Shown here: positions 39,747 to 49,287 of the stretch, piece after piece
Position numbering within the stretch: position 1 is the first letter of the stretch
How the letters are laid out: each line of letters begins with the position of its first letter
NCBI RefSeq assembly: GCF_004214935.1
Contig: NZ_SFCC01000009.1
Coordinates: 124,001 to 188,000, forward strand
Length of the DNA: 64,000 bases
Direction: 5' to 3'
From: Amycolatopsis suaedae
GTDB lineage: Bacteria; Actinomycetota; Actinomycetes; Mycobacteriales; Pseudonocardiaceae
Translations under genes and position numbers: made by a program
Notes under the pieces: generated by a model
What the model was told of the DNA's origin: nothing
The model's database searches: none
The model's input: only the letters and a program-made list of their open reading frames with translations

Positions 39747-41203
39747 CGAGGACACATCGGCTGGCGGCTGTCGTCCTGGCGGCCGTGGTACTGCTCGGTG
39801 CCTGCGGCGGTGATGAGGAACCAGCGCAGGCCCTCGGTGACGCGGCACATCCACCCGTCGTGGTCGCCGCGAGCACGCCGGTGCGGGACACCGCGGCGGT
39901 GATCTCCGCGCTGAAACGACTGGATCCCTGTGCGTTGCTGGATCCGATTGCGGCTGGCATCCCCGGCCGTCCGGGCGAGGGGACCAGACCTGCCCCGCAC
40001 AACTGCGAGATCGGCGACCTCGGCGTCACGCTGGGTACGCCGCTGAGCCGGATGAGCCGGTACGGCATGCCGCGCCGGACCGTGGCCGGCAACGTGGTGT
40101 ACGTCGACCGGCCGAGCACAGGCTGTGCCTACCTGCTGCCTGTGGGGCCGGTGCACGCCATCCGGTTCGAGGCCGACACCGATCGTGACGTGATCGAGCC
40201 GTGCGCCGCGCTGGACCGGCTGGTGCCGGTGGCACTGTCCAAGCTGGGCACTCCGGTACCACCCGGCGACCGACTGTCCACAGTGGACGCCTGCTCGGTC
40301 CTCACTGCCGCGCTGCGGGACCCGGGCCTTGGCCGGTCCGCGGTCGAGGAAAGCAGGAAGGGACTGCACAGTTGCGGGGAGGGAAACATCTACGGCAACA
40401 GCCTGAAGCTGGCGTACGGCAAGGACCCGGCGCGCGTCCACACGGATCGCCCGTCGCGTCAGGTAGGCGGACGCACCCTGGTCGAGATCGGCCGCGACCC
40501 CATGTGCACCGTGGCCTGGAGCGAGGGACCGGCGGCCACGGCGTTCGCCACGGTCGAACTGCACGCATCCTGCGACCGGGTGGACACCGTGGCCGCAGAG
40601 GTGATGCGGCTGCTGGACGCACCGCCACCCGACGTGCCGCCGATCCAGCCGTTGCCCTACCCGCCGGGCCAGACGGGCCTGCCCGGCGAGGGCGGCTGTG
40701 CCGATGTCCGGCCGGATCGGCCCTGCCAGCCGGTTTCACCGGAGCCGTACGCGCCACACGACCCGGTCGCGCTGGTGAACGCGGCGGCCGGTGACTCCGG
40801 TGTGCTCTGCGGGCTGGCAGCGGAAGCGGTGCGGGCGCATCTCGGTCCCGAGTTACGGCCGGTGCTCACGGATGCCGACGGATGCGTGTTCGTGGAACCG
40901 AGCCTGCGCCGGGAGGTCACCGTCCGGGTCGAGGCGGGCGAATTGCCGGGCATGCCGTGGCAGGCGGTCACGATCGCCGGCCGTCCCGGGTACCTGCGCG
41001 GGGCCGGCGACGGCGAGCTGGGGACGGACCGGCTCGTGGCACTGGTCGAAGGCGGCGGTGAGGGTACGGCCAGGCTGCTGAAGATCGGTATCCGGATCCG
41101 GCCCGAGCGCGGCGCCGGGCCGGGTCCGGGCAACGTGAACACCGCCGGGGTCGAGAAACAGGATGCGCTGGCGGCCGACATCGTGGCGAGGGCGTTCCCA
41201 TGA
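39743..41203 (+). CDS. Two-domain lipoprotein with DPCALL repeats (DUF3558-like), copy 1
   Basis: A 486-residue lipoprotein: the signal ends LLGAC with the lipid Cys at about 21. The repeated pattern LDPCALLDP (about 60), VDACSVLTAAL (about 182) and GVLCGLAAEAV (about 352) marks three related units. They resemble the DUF3558 lipoproteins of Pseudonocardiaceae and mycobacteria, whose role is unknown. Cys are paired in each unit. ATGA overlaps on both sides put it in one operon with the propeller genes. Confidence 0.72.
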   Translation: MTRTHRLAAVVLAAVVLLGACGGDEEPAQALGDAAHPPVVVAASTPVRDTAAVISALKRLDPCALLDPIAAGIPGRPGEGTRPAPHNCEIGDLGVTLGTPLSRMSRYGMPRRTVAGNVVYVDRPSTGCAYLLPVGPVHAIRFEADTDRDVIEPCAALDRLVPVALSKLGTPVPPGDRLSTVDACSVLTAALRDPGLGRSAVEESRKGLHSCGEGNIYGNSLKLAYGKDPARVHTDRPSRQVGGRTLVEIGRDPMCTVAWSEGPAATAFATVELHASCDRVDTVAAEVMRLLDAPPPDVPPIQPLPYPPGQTGLPGEGGCADVRPDRPCQPVSPEPYAPHDPVALVNAAAGDSGVLCGLAAEAVRAHLGPELRPVLTDADGCVFVEPSLRREVTVRVEAGELPGMPWQAVTIAGRPGYLRGAGDGELGTDRLVALVEGGGEGTARLLKIGIRIRPERGAGPGPGNVNTAGVEKQDALAADIVARAFP

Positions 41204-42480
41204 GGATCTTCGTGGAGGACAGCCGCCGGCCGAAACCGGTGGTTCTGCTGGCGGCCGCGGTGGCCGTCGTGGTGGCGCTCGGCGTGGTGGTGATCGGCTG
41301 GCTCGACCGTGGCGACGCCCCGTCGGGCTTCGACGTCGCCTGGGAGCTGGACGGACAGGCACTCGACAACGCGACACCGGGGCAGGATCCCAGGAACCCG
41401 GTGCCGGTGGTGATCGGTGACGTGGTGGTCCTGGTCGACCGGCAGGCGCTGGTGGCGCTGGACGTGGCCACCGGCGGCCTCAGGTGGAGGATGCCGGTCA
41501 CGGAGGACCGATACTGCGGCTTCGGGCAGGGCCCGGACGCGCTGTACCTGAACCTGCGGGACGACAACGACGAGTGCCTCACGCTCGCCCGGATCGAACC
41601 GGACGGCCGGGAGGCCTGGCGGACGCGGGTCGGCGCGGCCCCGCCAGCGCCGGGGGAGCGGATGGTGATCGCGGGCCGGCCGGACGGCGTGGTCGTCGTG
41701 GTGGGCGGGTCGATCATGGCCTACCCGGTGACCGGCGGCGATCCGAAGTGGACACACACGATACCGGTGAACGACTGGGGCGATAGCGCGTACGGCTATG
41801 ACTGCCGGTTCGTCGACGCGGCGATCGGGGCGGACGCGATCGCGACCCGGATCGGCTGCGCCGAGCCTGTGTTCGCCACCAGCTCGGACTCGGCCGTGCT
41901 CGAACTGCGTGCGATCGAGGACGGCTCCGTGCGCCAGCGCGGACCGGTCACGAGCGGCCGGGGCCAGGTGCTCCTGCACGTCTCCGGTGGCGGAGTCGTC
42001 ACCGGAAGCCCGGACGAGACCGGCTTCCGGTTGGCCTTCCACGACGCCCAGCTCCGGCAGACGGCGGTGTACCCGCTCACCGCCGCCAGCGCGCCGAGGT
42101 CGCTTCAGTTGCCGGTCACGGAGCTGCCGCAGGACATCCGGATCAGCGGTGACTTGCTGTTCGCACTCGGTGCCGGGCGGCGTCCGGTCGCGATCCGGAT
42201 ATCCACCGGAGAGCTGGAATGGCAGGCAGAGGACGGTGAGGACGCCGGATGCGGCGGCCTGGTGTGGGACGGAGCGCTGCTGGTGTGCGGTGAGGAGCGG
42301 ACGATGTCGGCCTACGAACTGGCCACCGGCGACCTCGAAGCCGACCAGGACATCGACGTCGACGGCCTGGCCGACCCCGAACGCACGCTGATCTCCAACT
42401 GGGATCGCCTGCTGCGGGTCGGTGACCGGGTGATCGTGCAGGACGGCGACGAGTCGTTGATCGGGTTGGTGCGGAAATGA
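41200..42480 (+). CDS. Membrane-anchored PQQ-like beta-propeller protein, copy 2
   Basis: A 426-residue close paralogue of the 38460 product, matching in order: TM anchor (VVLLAAAVAVVVALGVVVIG), RGDAPSGFDVAWE, LVALDVATGGLRW, WTHTIPVNDWGDS, DAGCGGLVWDGALL and MSAYELATGDLE. The Cys positions are kept. The first copy has extra residues around 300-310 (a PSAGTASLEEHRPRG insertion). ATGA overlaps both neighbours. The pair arose by tandem duplication of a two-gene unit. Confidence 0.78.
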   Translation: MRIFVEDSRRPKPVVLLAAAVAVVVALGVVVIGWLDRGDAPSGFDVAWELDGQALDNATPGQDPRNPVPVVIGDVVVLVDRQALVALDVATGGLRWRMPVTEDRYCGFGQGPDALYLNLRDDNDECLTLARIEPDGREAWRTRVGAAPPAPGERMVIAGRPDGVVVVVGGSIMAYPVTGGDPKWTHTIPVNDWGDSAYGYDCRFVDAAIGADAIATRIGCAEPVFATSSDSAVLELRAIEDGSVRQRGPVTSGRGQVLLHVSGGGVVTGSPDETGFRLAFHDAQLRQTAVYPLTAASAPRSLQLPVTELPQDIRISGDLLFALGAGRRPVAIRISTGELEWQAEDGEDAGCGGLVWDGALLVCGEERTMSAYELATGDLEADQDIDVDGLADPERTLISNWDRLLRVGDRVIVQDGDESLIGLVRK

Positions 42481-43924
42481 CCGGCGGACGCGGGGCCGTG
42501 GTCGTCGCCCTGGCCGCCTTGCTGTTGACGGCGTGTGGCAGCGAGGACAAGCCACCGCCCGCCGCCGGTGACGCCGCCCATCCGCCGGTCGTACCCACCG
42601 CGAGCGCCCCGGCACGGGACACCGCGGCGGTCATCGCCGCGCTGAAGCGGCTGGACCCCTGCGTGTTGCTGGATCCGGTGGCAGCCGGGTTCGGTCCGGA
42701 AGCCGAACGCGAACGGGAGAGGCCGCACGGTTGCACGCTCCAGCGACCGGGCGGCTACGGCGAGCTGAAGGTCGAACTGGGTGTGCCGCTGGACAGGCGG
42801 ACCCGGTACACGTCGCTGACCCGGACAGTGGCGGGCGCCGTGGTGTATGTGCAACGGCCGATCTACAACTGCGTTCACCTGTTGCCGGTGGGGCCGAGGC
42901 ACGCCATCGAGTTCAGTGGGCGGATGCTCGGCGTCAAACCGGAACGATGCGCCGAGCTGGGCAAGGTGATACCGGCCGCCGTGGCCAGGATGGCCACCCC
43001 CACGCCGCCGCCCGGACACGCTTTCGCCAAGGTGGACGCCTGCTCGGTTCTCCTCGCGGCGCTGGGTGATCGGCGACCGAGGCCGCCGGGAAAGAACCTG
43101 GACGGCTGCAGCGCGTCGAGTGGTTCCGAACTGTCGCTGAGTTACGGCGAGGACGCGGTGCGCAGCTATCCGGACGAGCCGTCACGCCAGCTGGGTGGGC
43201 GAACCGTCGTCGAGACCGGGAAGTGCCTTCTCTCCTGGAGCCAGGGGCCGTCCGGCGAGGCCGGCACGTTCGCCCGTGCCGACCTGCGCGCACCCTGCGA
43301 GCGGCTGGACAAGCTGGCGGCCGACGTGATGCGGCTGCTGGACGCGCCACCGCCCGACGTCGCGCCGATCGCGCAGCTGCTCTACCCGCCCGGGCAGACC
43401 GGCCTGCCCGGCGACGATGCCTGCGCCGACGTCGAACCGAATCAGCCGTGCCTGCCGTCCCCGCGCGAACCGTACGCGCCACACGACCCGGTCGCGCTGG
43501 TGAACGCGCGGCCGGTGACCCCGGTGTGCTCTGCGGTCTGGCAGGGGAGGCCGTGCGGACCCACCTCGGCCCCGAACTGCGCCCGGTGCGCACGGAGGTG
43601 TCAGGCTGCGTGTTCGTCGAGCCGGACCACCGGCGGCGGGTCACCGTCCAGGTCAGGCCGGGCACGCTGCCGACCTCGCGCGGGCAGGCGACCACCATCG
43701 CCGGGCGCCCCGGTTACGCGCGGCCAGCCGACAGTTCCGAGAACGGAGCGGACCGGCTCGTCGTGCTGGTGGACGGCGAGGACGACAGAACGGCGCGGCT
43801 ACTCGAGATCCGGCTCCGGTTCCAGCCGCGCAAAGGCAGCACGCAGGGCTCGGACAGCGTGGACACCACCGGCATCGAGAAGCTCGATGCCCTCGCCGCC
43901 GACATCGCCGCCAGGGCGTTCTAG
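42477..43924 (+). pseudogene. Two-domain DUF3558-like lipoprotein, copy 2, frameshifted
   Basis: Paralogue of the 39743 product (lipobox LLLTAC, then LDPCVLLDP and VDACSVLLAAL). Up to VALVNA the reading runs from 42477. After about 43506-43511 the similarity continues only one base out of frame: GVLCGLAGEAVRTHLGPELRP to DALAADIAARAF, stop at 43924. Copy 1 reads GCGGCGGCC where this copy has GCGCGGCC, so one G is missing. As written, the intact frame would run on with unrelated sequence to 43991. This is a true frameshift or a one-base sequencing error in a GC run. Confidence 0.8.
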
Positions 43925-43987
43925 CGGCGTGAAGCGGCCGGGGGCTCAACCACGAGGCCGCCATGAAGCAGTGGTAACACTGACCGG

Positions 43988-44644
43988 GTGACCGCCACCC
44001 TCGACCTCCCGCGTACCCCGCTGGCCCGGCAGGCGTTCGACCTGGCCGCCGCGGCGGAGGAACCGTACCTGTTCAACCACGGCATCCGTTGCTACCTCTT
44101 CGGCAGGGAGCTGGCGCGGGCCCGCGGGGCCCTGCCGGGGGAGCACTACGACGACGAGCTGGTGTTCCTGGTCTGCGTCCTGCACGACATCGGGCTGACC
44201 GAGCGGGCGCCCTCCGCGCTGCGCTTCGAGGTGGCCGGTGCGGACCTCGCCGCACGCCTGCTCGAGGACAACGGGATCACCGATCACCGCGTCGACGTGG
44301 TCTGGGACGCGATCGCCCTGCACACGACGGCCCACGTGCACGAGTCGCCGGTCTTCCGCAGGCGGCGGGTCGTCGAGATCGGCATCGCCCAGGCCGGGAT
44401 CGGGTTCGACCTCGGCGGCGGAGCGGCCACGTTGCCGCCCGGCTACACCGAGCTCGTGCACCGCCGGTACCCGCGGCTGGGCGGTGGCCGCGCACTGACC
44501 GAGGCCATCCTCGCCCAGGCGCTCGCCGAGCCGGGCAAGGCTCCGCCGATGACCCTCGCGGGAGAGGTACTGCACCAAAAACACCCCGCGCTGCCGTACC
44601 GGACGTGGGCGGACATGGTCGACGCGAATCGCTGGGGCGACTAG
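43988..44644 (+). CDS. HD-domain hydrolase (cyanamide-hydratase-like)
   Basis: A 218-residue HD-domain protein. The metal ligands of the fold are visible: His31 (YLFNHGIRCY), then VLHDIGL with His66-Asp67, and a later ALHTTAHVHESP. The order FNH...LHDIG resembles the cyanamide hydratase/HDIG group, which includes phosphohydrolases and urea-forming enzymes. The substrate is unknown. The start is GTG. Just 19 bp separate it from the next gene, but an iron box in that gap suggests separate control. Confidence 0.8.
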   Translation: MTATLDLPRTPLARQAFDLAAAAEEPYLFNHGIRCYLFGRELARARGALPGEHYDDELVFLVCVLHDIGLTERAPSALRFEVAGADLAARLLEDNGITDHRVDVVWDAIALHTTAHVHESPVFRRRRVVEIGIAQAGIGFDLGGGAATLPPGYTELVHRRYPRLGGGRALTEAILAQALAEPGKAPPMTLAGEVLHQKHPALPYRTWADMVDANRWGD

Positions 44645-44661
44645 TTAGGGTAGCCTAATCA
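44645..44661 (+). promoter_or_regulatory. Iron-box-like sequence (IdeR/DmdR type)
   Basis: TTAGGGTAGCCTAATCA stands 2-19 nt before the PPOX-like gene start. It matches TTAGG-T-TAG-CTAA of the actinobacterial iron-regulator box at 13 of 19 positions by my alignment. It also overlaps what would be the -10 region and start, so the gene is likely repressed when iron is plentiful. Confidence 0.55.
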
Positions 44662-44663
44662 GC

Positions 44664-45674
44664 ATGGAGCTGATCTGTGACGTCGCGGAGCTGGAGCACG
44701 TCGTCGGCAGCCGGATGCTGCCGGTGATGATGAAGTCGATCGACCGGCTGGACCAGCACGCCGTCGCGCTGCTCGGCCGATCGCCCGCCGCCGTGCTCGG
44801 CTACGTCGACGCCGGCGGCGCGCCCCGTGCGCGGGTCGTCGGCGGCGCGCCGGGCTTCGCGGTGCCGGAGACGTCGTCACGGCTGCGGCTGCCCCTGCCG
44901 CGGGATGCCGCGGCAGGCACCGGCGCGGCGCTGCTGGTCCTGCTCCCCGGCTGGCGCGAGACGTTGCGTGTCAACGGAACCGTCGGCGACGGCGGCCTCA
45001 CCGTGGAGGAGGTGTTCCTGCACTGCGGCAAGGCGGTGATCCGCTCCGACCTGTGGGGCGAGGCGGCCGCCGTCGACAACGAGTCCACAGAGGACGGTCC
45101 GGGCATCGGCCCGGCCGCGACGGAGTTCCTCGCCGCGGCGCCGTTCGTGGTGGTCACCTCACGCGACGGTGCCGGTCACGCGGACGCCAGCCCCAAGGGC
45201 GACCCGCCCGGCGTGGTCCGCCCGATCGGGCCGTCGACGGTCATGCTCGCCGACCGGCCGGGCAACCGGCGCACCGACACCTTCCACAACATCCTCGAAC
45301 GCCCCGAGGTGGCGATCGTGGCGATGGTGCCGGGTGACGACCGTACCCTCGAACTCACCGGCACCGCGACCGTGAGTGCCGACCGCGAGCTGCGCGAGTC
45401 GATGTCCGAACGCAACCGCGTGCCCAAGGCCGTGTTGCTGGTCGAGGTCGCGCACACGCGGCTCACGCCCAGCGCCGCGCTGTCCGAGGCCGCGCTCTGG
45501 GACACCGGCAGGCACATCGACCCCGGCGAGCTGCCGCGTCCCGCGACGATCTGGACCGACCACGTGAAGCTCAACGAGACCACCGGCGTCGCCGCCGGAA
45601 TCATCCGGAAGGCGGCCAACGAGCGGATGATCCGCACCGGCGTCAACCTGGACTACCAGCAGAACCTCTACTGA
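44664..45674 (+). CDS. PPOX-like (pyridoxamine 5'-phosphate oxidase-fold) protein, iron-box controlled
   Basis: A 336-residue protein. The second half (about 145-300) has a split-barrel flavin/PPOX pattern: FVVVTSRDGAGHADASPKGD, then DRPGNRRTDTFHNILERPEVAIV. The first half is unlike that fold (MLPVMMKSIDRLDQHAVALLGR) and may bind another ligand. Such proteins bind FMN, F420 or haem. An iron-box-like site right before the start ties it to iron or haem, perhaps as a siderophore or haem enzyme (inference). Confidence 0.75.
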   Translation: MELICDVAELEHVVGSRMLPVMMKSIDRLDQHAVALLGRSPAAVLGYVDAGGAPRARVVGGAPGFAVPETSSRLRLPLPRDAAAGTGAALLVLLPGWRETLRVNGTVGDGGLTVEEVFLHCGKAVIRSDLWGEAAAVDNESTEDGPGIGPAATEFLAAAPFVVVTSRDGAGHADASPKGDPPGVVRPIGPSTVMLADRPGNRRTDTFHNILERPEVAIVAMVPGDDRTLELTGTATVSADRELRESMSERNRVPKAVLLVEVAHTRLTPSAALSEAALWDTGRHIDPGELPRPATIWTDHVKLNETTGVAAGIIRKAANERMIRTGVNLDYQQNLY

Positions 45675-45681
45675 GAGTTGA

Positions 45682-45700
45682 CCATGCCGCAGCGGCATGG
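45682..45700. promoter_or_regulatory. Short perfect palindrome (CCATGCCG/CGGCATGG)
   Basis: 8-bp arms with a 3-nt loop CAG, between the PPOX-like stop and the peptidase start at 45715. It can be a terminator for the first gene or an operator for the second. Confidence 0.4.
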
Positions 45701-45714
45701 TTTTGACTGGCGCC

Positions 45715-47259
45715 ATGGCGAAGAGATGGACGCTGCTCACCGTGATGGTCACCGGGGGCCTGCTGGCCACGGTGACCCCGGCGGTGGCGAGCCCGGGAAC
45801 CCTGAACACGACGGGAATCCCGGACCGCTACGCCGGACAGGAACTGGCCTGGCACCAGTGCACCGCCGAGGAGGTGCCGGATCAGCCCGAGGCCGCGAAG
45901 CTCCTGGAGTGCGCGACGTTCGCGACCCCACGCGACTGGGAACGCCCGGACGAGCGGCAGGACCTGACCATCGCGATCAGCAGGCTGCGGTCCACCGGCG
46001 AGACGACGGCGTCCGTGCTCACCAACCCGGGCGGACCCGGTGGGCCGGGCCGTTCGCTGCCCGCCTCGCTGAGCAAGCAGGCCAAGCTGCGTGAGCACCA
46101 GGAGATCATCGGCATCGACACCCGCGGCACCGGCAGCAGCACGAACATCTCGTGCGGCGGAAGCGGCAGCGCCGCCGAGGCCCACGACCCGCGTGACCGC
46201 GACCCGCGCAACCTGGACCTGCTCATGGACGCGATGGAGTTCAGCACGAAGACCTGCCGGCGGGTCTCCGGTGAACTGGGCAGGTTCGTCGACACCTTCC
46301 ACAACACCAAGGACCTGGATCTGCTGCGGGTCCTGCTCGGCCGGGAGAAGATCAACTGGATCGGCTACTCGGCGGGGACCTGGCTCGGCGCGCACTACGC
46401 CCAGCGCTTCCCCGACCGCGTCGGCCGGTTCGTGCTGGACTCGGCCGTCGAGTTCACCTCGACCTGGGAGAAGTCGTTCGACTGGCAGCCCATCGGCTAC
46501 GAACGCCGCTGGCGGCAGGACTTCCTGCCGTGGGCAGCGTCGCATGACGACAGGTACCGGCTGGGTGCCACCGGCGAGGAGGTCCGGCAGACCTTCGAGA
46601 ACGTCCGGTACGCGCTGACCCGCAACCCCGTCGAGGTCGGCGGGCAGAAGATCGGCCCGGTCGAGCTGGACTCCCGGTTCATCGGGCTGCTCAAGAGCAA
46701 GCTGGCCTTCCCCGCGCTGGCAGACTTCCTGGTTCAGCTGAGGACGCTGACCGGCGACGCGCCGGAGCAGGCCAAGGCGCGGGCCAGGGCGGCGGCCGCA
46801 CCGGCCGAGCCGGACCCCACGGACACCATGCTCGCCGTCCTGACGGCCGTCCGGTGCAACGACAGCCCGATGACGCGCGACCGGCAGTCGGTGATCCGCC
46901 ATTCCCAGCGGTTCCTCGATCAGGGCAAGCTGCTCTCCGGCGGATTCTGGATGTACCTGCAGAACTGCGTCTTCTGGGAGGGCCAACCGCGGCCGCTGCC
47001 CACACTGGACGGCAAGGGCGTCCCGCCGGTGCTGATCGTCCAGTCGGTGAACGACCCGGCCACGCCCATCGAGGGCGCCCGGCGGGCCCACGCCGCGTTC
47101 GCCAACTCCCGGCTGCTGACCGTCACCGGTGAGGGCGACCACGGCATCTACGGCTACGGCAACGCGGCGGTGGACCGGATCGTCGACGCCTATCTGGTCG
47201 ACGGTGTCGTCCCGGACGACCAGAGCGTGCCCGGCGTGCCGCCGCCCGGCCCGGCGTGA
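45715..47259 (+). CDS. Secreted S33 alpha/beta hydrolase peptidase
   Basis: A 514-residue exported hydrolase, the second S33-like enzyme of the window. The signal peptide (about 1-26) ends AVA. Motifs: LTNPGGPGGPGRSL (oxyanion), GYSAGTWLG (nucleophile elbow), VNDPATPIEGARRAHAAF (acid) and the late GDHGIYGYG with the catalytic His. A long lid insert lies between about 220 and 370. I chose the ATG at 45715 (MAKRWTLL) since it begins the signal peptide; 45697 is also open. No ribosome site is evident, so it may be leaderless. Confidence 0.82.
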   Translation: MAKRWTLLTVMVTGGLLATVTPAVASPGTLNTTGIPDRYAGQELAWHQCTAEEVPDQPEAAKLLECATFATPRDWERPDERQDLTIAISRLRSTGETTASVLTNPGGPGGPGRSLPASLSKQAKLREHQEIIGIDTRGTGSSTNISCGGSGSAAEAHDPRDRDPRNLDLLMDAMEFSTKTCRRVSGELGRFVDTFHNTKDLDLLRVLLGREKINWIGYSAGTWLGAHYAQRFPDRVGRFVLDSAVEFTSTWEKSFDWQPIGYERRWRQDFLPWAASHDDRYRLGATGEEVRQTFENVRYALTRNPVEVGGQKIGPVELDSRFIGLLKSKLAFPALADFLVQLRTLTGDAPEQAKARARAAAAPAEPDPTDTMLAVLTAVRCNDSPMTRDRQSVIRHSQRFLDQGKLLSGGFWMYLQNCVFWEGQPRPLPTLDGKGVPPVLIVQSVNDPATPIEGARRAHAAFANSRLLTVTGEGDHGIYGYGNAAVDRIVDAYLVDGVVPDDQSVPGVPPPGPA

Positions 47260-47260
47260 T

Positions 47261-48445
47261 TCAGGGCCGTCCGGCGAAGAAGCCGAGCACCAGGGGATAG
47301 GCCCGCTTCGCCGAGGTGTTGTGGTCCACGGTGCCCAGGTCGACGACGGGCGCATCGACACCTCGGCGCCGGAACTCGTCCCGGCAGTGGACGCTGTTGC
47401 CGGGCGGGACCAGTTCGTCGCCGCTGCCCGCGGCGTACAACCGGACCTCGGCACGCGGCGTCCACCCGGTGCACGACCCGTCGCTGGCCCGCGCCGCACG
47501 TGCCATGGCGCCGGTGGGCCTGCGCAGTTGCCGCTCGGCCCGGTCGGTGAGCAGTTCCGCCGGGGTCCGGGGCAGCTCGCGCATGATCTCGGGTCCCGAG
47601 TGCAGGCCGTCGAACAGGCCTTCCACCACGGGGGCGTAGTCCTTCTCGAACGCGCTGGACGGCTGGCCGTACACGTCGTACAGCCGGTTCATGGCGACCA
47701 GGTAGTACGCCGTGGAGATCGTGGCCAGCTGTGGCTGGACGGTCCCGTCCAGTGCGGCGGGGAACTGGGTGCCGAACAGGTCGTAGAAGCCGCTCACGCC
47801 GGCGATGGCGCGGACGGAGAAGCGCGGGTCGGCTCCGTGCTGCAGCGCGCGGCCGAGGGCCAGGGCGGCGGGGCCGCCCTGGGAGAACCCGGTCAGGAAC
47901 AGCCTGCGGTCCAGCACGGCACCGTTGCGGCGGACGAAGGTGTCGGCCGCGCGCAGCATGTCCACCGACGCGCTGGTCTGCGTCGGCAGGTCGGCGTAGG
48001 GGTGCGTCCCTTCGCCGGTGCCGAGCCCGAGGTAGTCGGGAGCGACCGTGGCGTAACCCGCGGCCGCGTAGGTGATCGGGGCGAGCCGGTTGGTGTCCGG
48101 TCCGACCGAGCCCGCTTCCGCCTTGGCGGCGATCGTTCCGTGCTGGAAGCCGATCGTGCGGAGCATGCGCCCGGCGTCACGCGGCAGTGCGACGGCGCCA
48201 CTGGCGATGACCGGCCGCCCGTCCGGGCCCGCGGTCCGGTACTCCAGCCGGTAGACGTCCACCCCGTGCCGCACCGATCCCGTGTCGATGCCCTGCCCGG
48301 TGAGCAGGTCGCTCACCTGGGCGGGGTTCAGGCTGCTGATCGGCACGGCGGAGCGCAACTCGCCCCGCCAGGCAGGCGCGGGGTGCGCGGGCACCGCCGT
48401 GATCAGGGCGGCGGTCAGCGCTGTGACCAGGATCGATGTGATCAT
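47261..48445 (-). CDS. Secreted lipase/esterase of alpha/beta-hydrolase fold
   Basis: A 394-residue exported hydrolase. The signal peptide ends at about residue 22. It resembles the fungal-LIP-like secretory lipase family of actinomycetes: GAVALPRDAGR, QHGTIAAKAEA (oxyanion region), DYLGLGTG, the nucleophile elbow TGFSQGGPA, AGSGDELVPPGNS (acid) and TVDHNTSAKRAY (His). It is convergent with the S33 peptidase, one base between the stops. The substrate is not determined. Confidence 0.8.
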   Translation of the reverse strand: MITSILVTALTAALITAVPAHPAPAWRGELRSAVPISSLNPAQVSDLLTGQGIDTGSVRHGVDVYRLEYRTAGPDGRPVIASGAVALPRDAGRMLRTIGFQHGTIAAKAEAGSVGPDTNRLAPITYAAAGYATVAPDYLGLGTGEGTHPYADLPTQTSASVDMLRAADTFVRRNGAVLDRRLFLTGFSQGGPAALALGRALQHGADPRFSVRAIAGVSGFYDLFGTQFPAALDGTVQPQLATISTAYYLVAMNRLYDVYGQPSSAFEKDYAPVVEGLFDGLHSGPEIMRELPRTPAELLTDRAERQLRRPTGAMARAARASDGSCTGWTPRAEVRLYAAGSGDELVPPGNSVHCRDEFRRRGVDAPVVDLGTVDHNTSAKRAYPLVLGFFAGRP

Positions 48446-48589
48446 GGGTCGAGGTTAGGAGTCGGCGACCGGCCGGGCGATCCGGCTGGCAGGTGCATCC
48501 GGGGTAGGGCTGGCCGCAGCTGTGACACCCGGCCGGGGCATGCTCGGTGACGCGGGGAACCGGCACGCCGGTTTGATCGTTCCCGTTGC

Positions 48590-49210
48590 GTGACCATGTT
48601 CGTGGACGAGGACCGGGACCATCGCGAGCTGTCACGGCACCTTCTCGTGTACAAGTTCGCGGTCGAGGAACTGATGACGAAGCTGCGGATCCTCGGCGAG
48701 GAGTTCGACTTCGTCCACGAACATGACCCGATCGAGCACGTCACCAGCCGTATCAAGCGGCCGGACGCGATCGCCCGCAAACTGCACCGCAAGGGCCACG
48801 AGGTGTCGGTCGAGACGATGACCGAGCACCTCGACGACGTGGCCGGTATCCGCGTGGTCTGCCCGTTCGTGTCCGACGTCTACCAGGTCGCGGACATGCT
48901 GACCAAGCAGAACGACGTGGAACTGCTGCACAGCAAGGACTACATCGCCAGCCCCAAGCCCAACGGCTACCGCAGCCTGCACCTGATCGTGCGCATCCCG
49001 GTGTTCCTGTCCGACCGGGTGGAGCACGTCAAGGTCGAGGTGCAGCTGCGGACCATCGCGATGGACTTCTGGGCGACGCTGGAGCACAAGCTGTTCTACA
49101 AGTACGACACCGACGTCCCGGCCGACTTCGCGGGCGAGCTGGCCGCGACGGCCACCATCGCGGCCCAGCTCGACGCCCGCATGCAGGTGCTGCACCAGCG
49201 CCTGCGGTAG
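48590..49210 (+). CDS. Small alarmone synthetase (RelQ/RelP-like (p)ppGpp synthetase)
   Basis: A 206-residue single-domain GTP pyrophosphokinase without hydrolase or regulatory domains. Motifs: VTSRIKRPDAIARKL, DDVAGIRVVCPF, PKPNGYRSLHLIV, and VEVQLRTIAMDFWATLEHKLFYK (in outline), the (p)ppGpp-synthetase core. It makes (p)ppGpp or related alarmones from ATP and GDP/GTP, probably under envelope or antibiotic stress as in other small synthetases. The start is GTG 48590; an ATG lies two codons in. It is followed by a kinase gene after 118 bp. Confidence 0.88.
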   Translation: MTMFVDEDRDHRELSRHLLVYKFAVEELMTKLRILGEEFDFVHEHDPIEHVTSRIKRPDAIARKLHRKGHEVSVETMTEHLDDVAGIRVVCPFVSDVYQVADMLTKQNDVELLHSKDYIASPKPNGYRSLHLIVRIPVFLSDRVEHVKVEVQLRTIAMDFWATLEHKLFYKYDTDVPADFAGELAATATIAAQLDARMQVLHQRLR

Positions 49211-49287
49211 GCCACACTTTCACCGCGCCGTCCGGAACAGGTGAGTTTCCGCCCGGCGGGCCCTGACCGGTGCTATCGTTCCCCGCG

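Noticed and set aside
43500..43515. Programmed ribosomal frameshift in copy 2
   Set aside because: No slippery heptamer or following pseudoknot is visible and copy 1 needs none. A deletion or sequencing error is simpler.
43509..43991. The continuing frame of the second lipoprotein copy as the true C-terminus
   Set aside because: That tail has no similarity to copy 1, while the other frame matches copy 1 to its end, so I read it as a frameshift.
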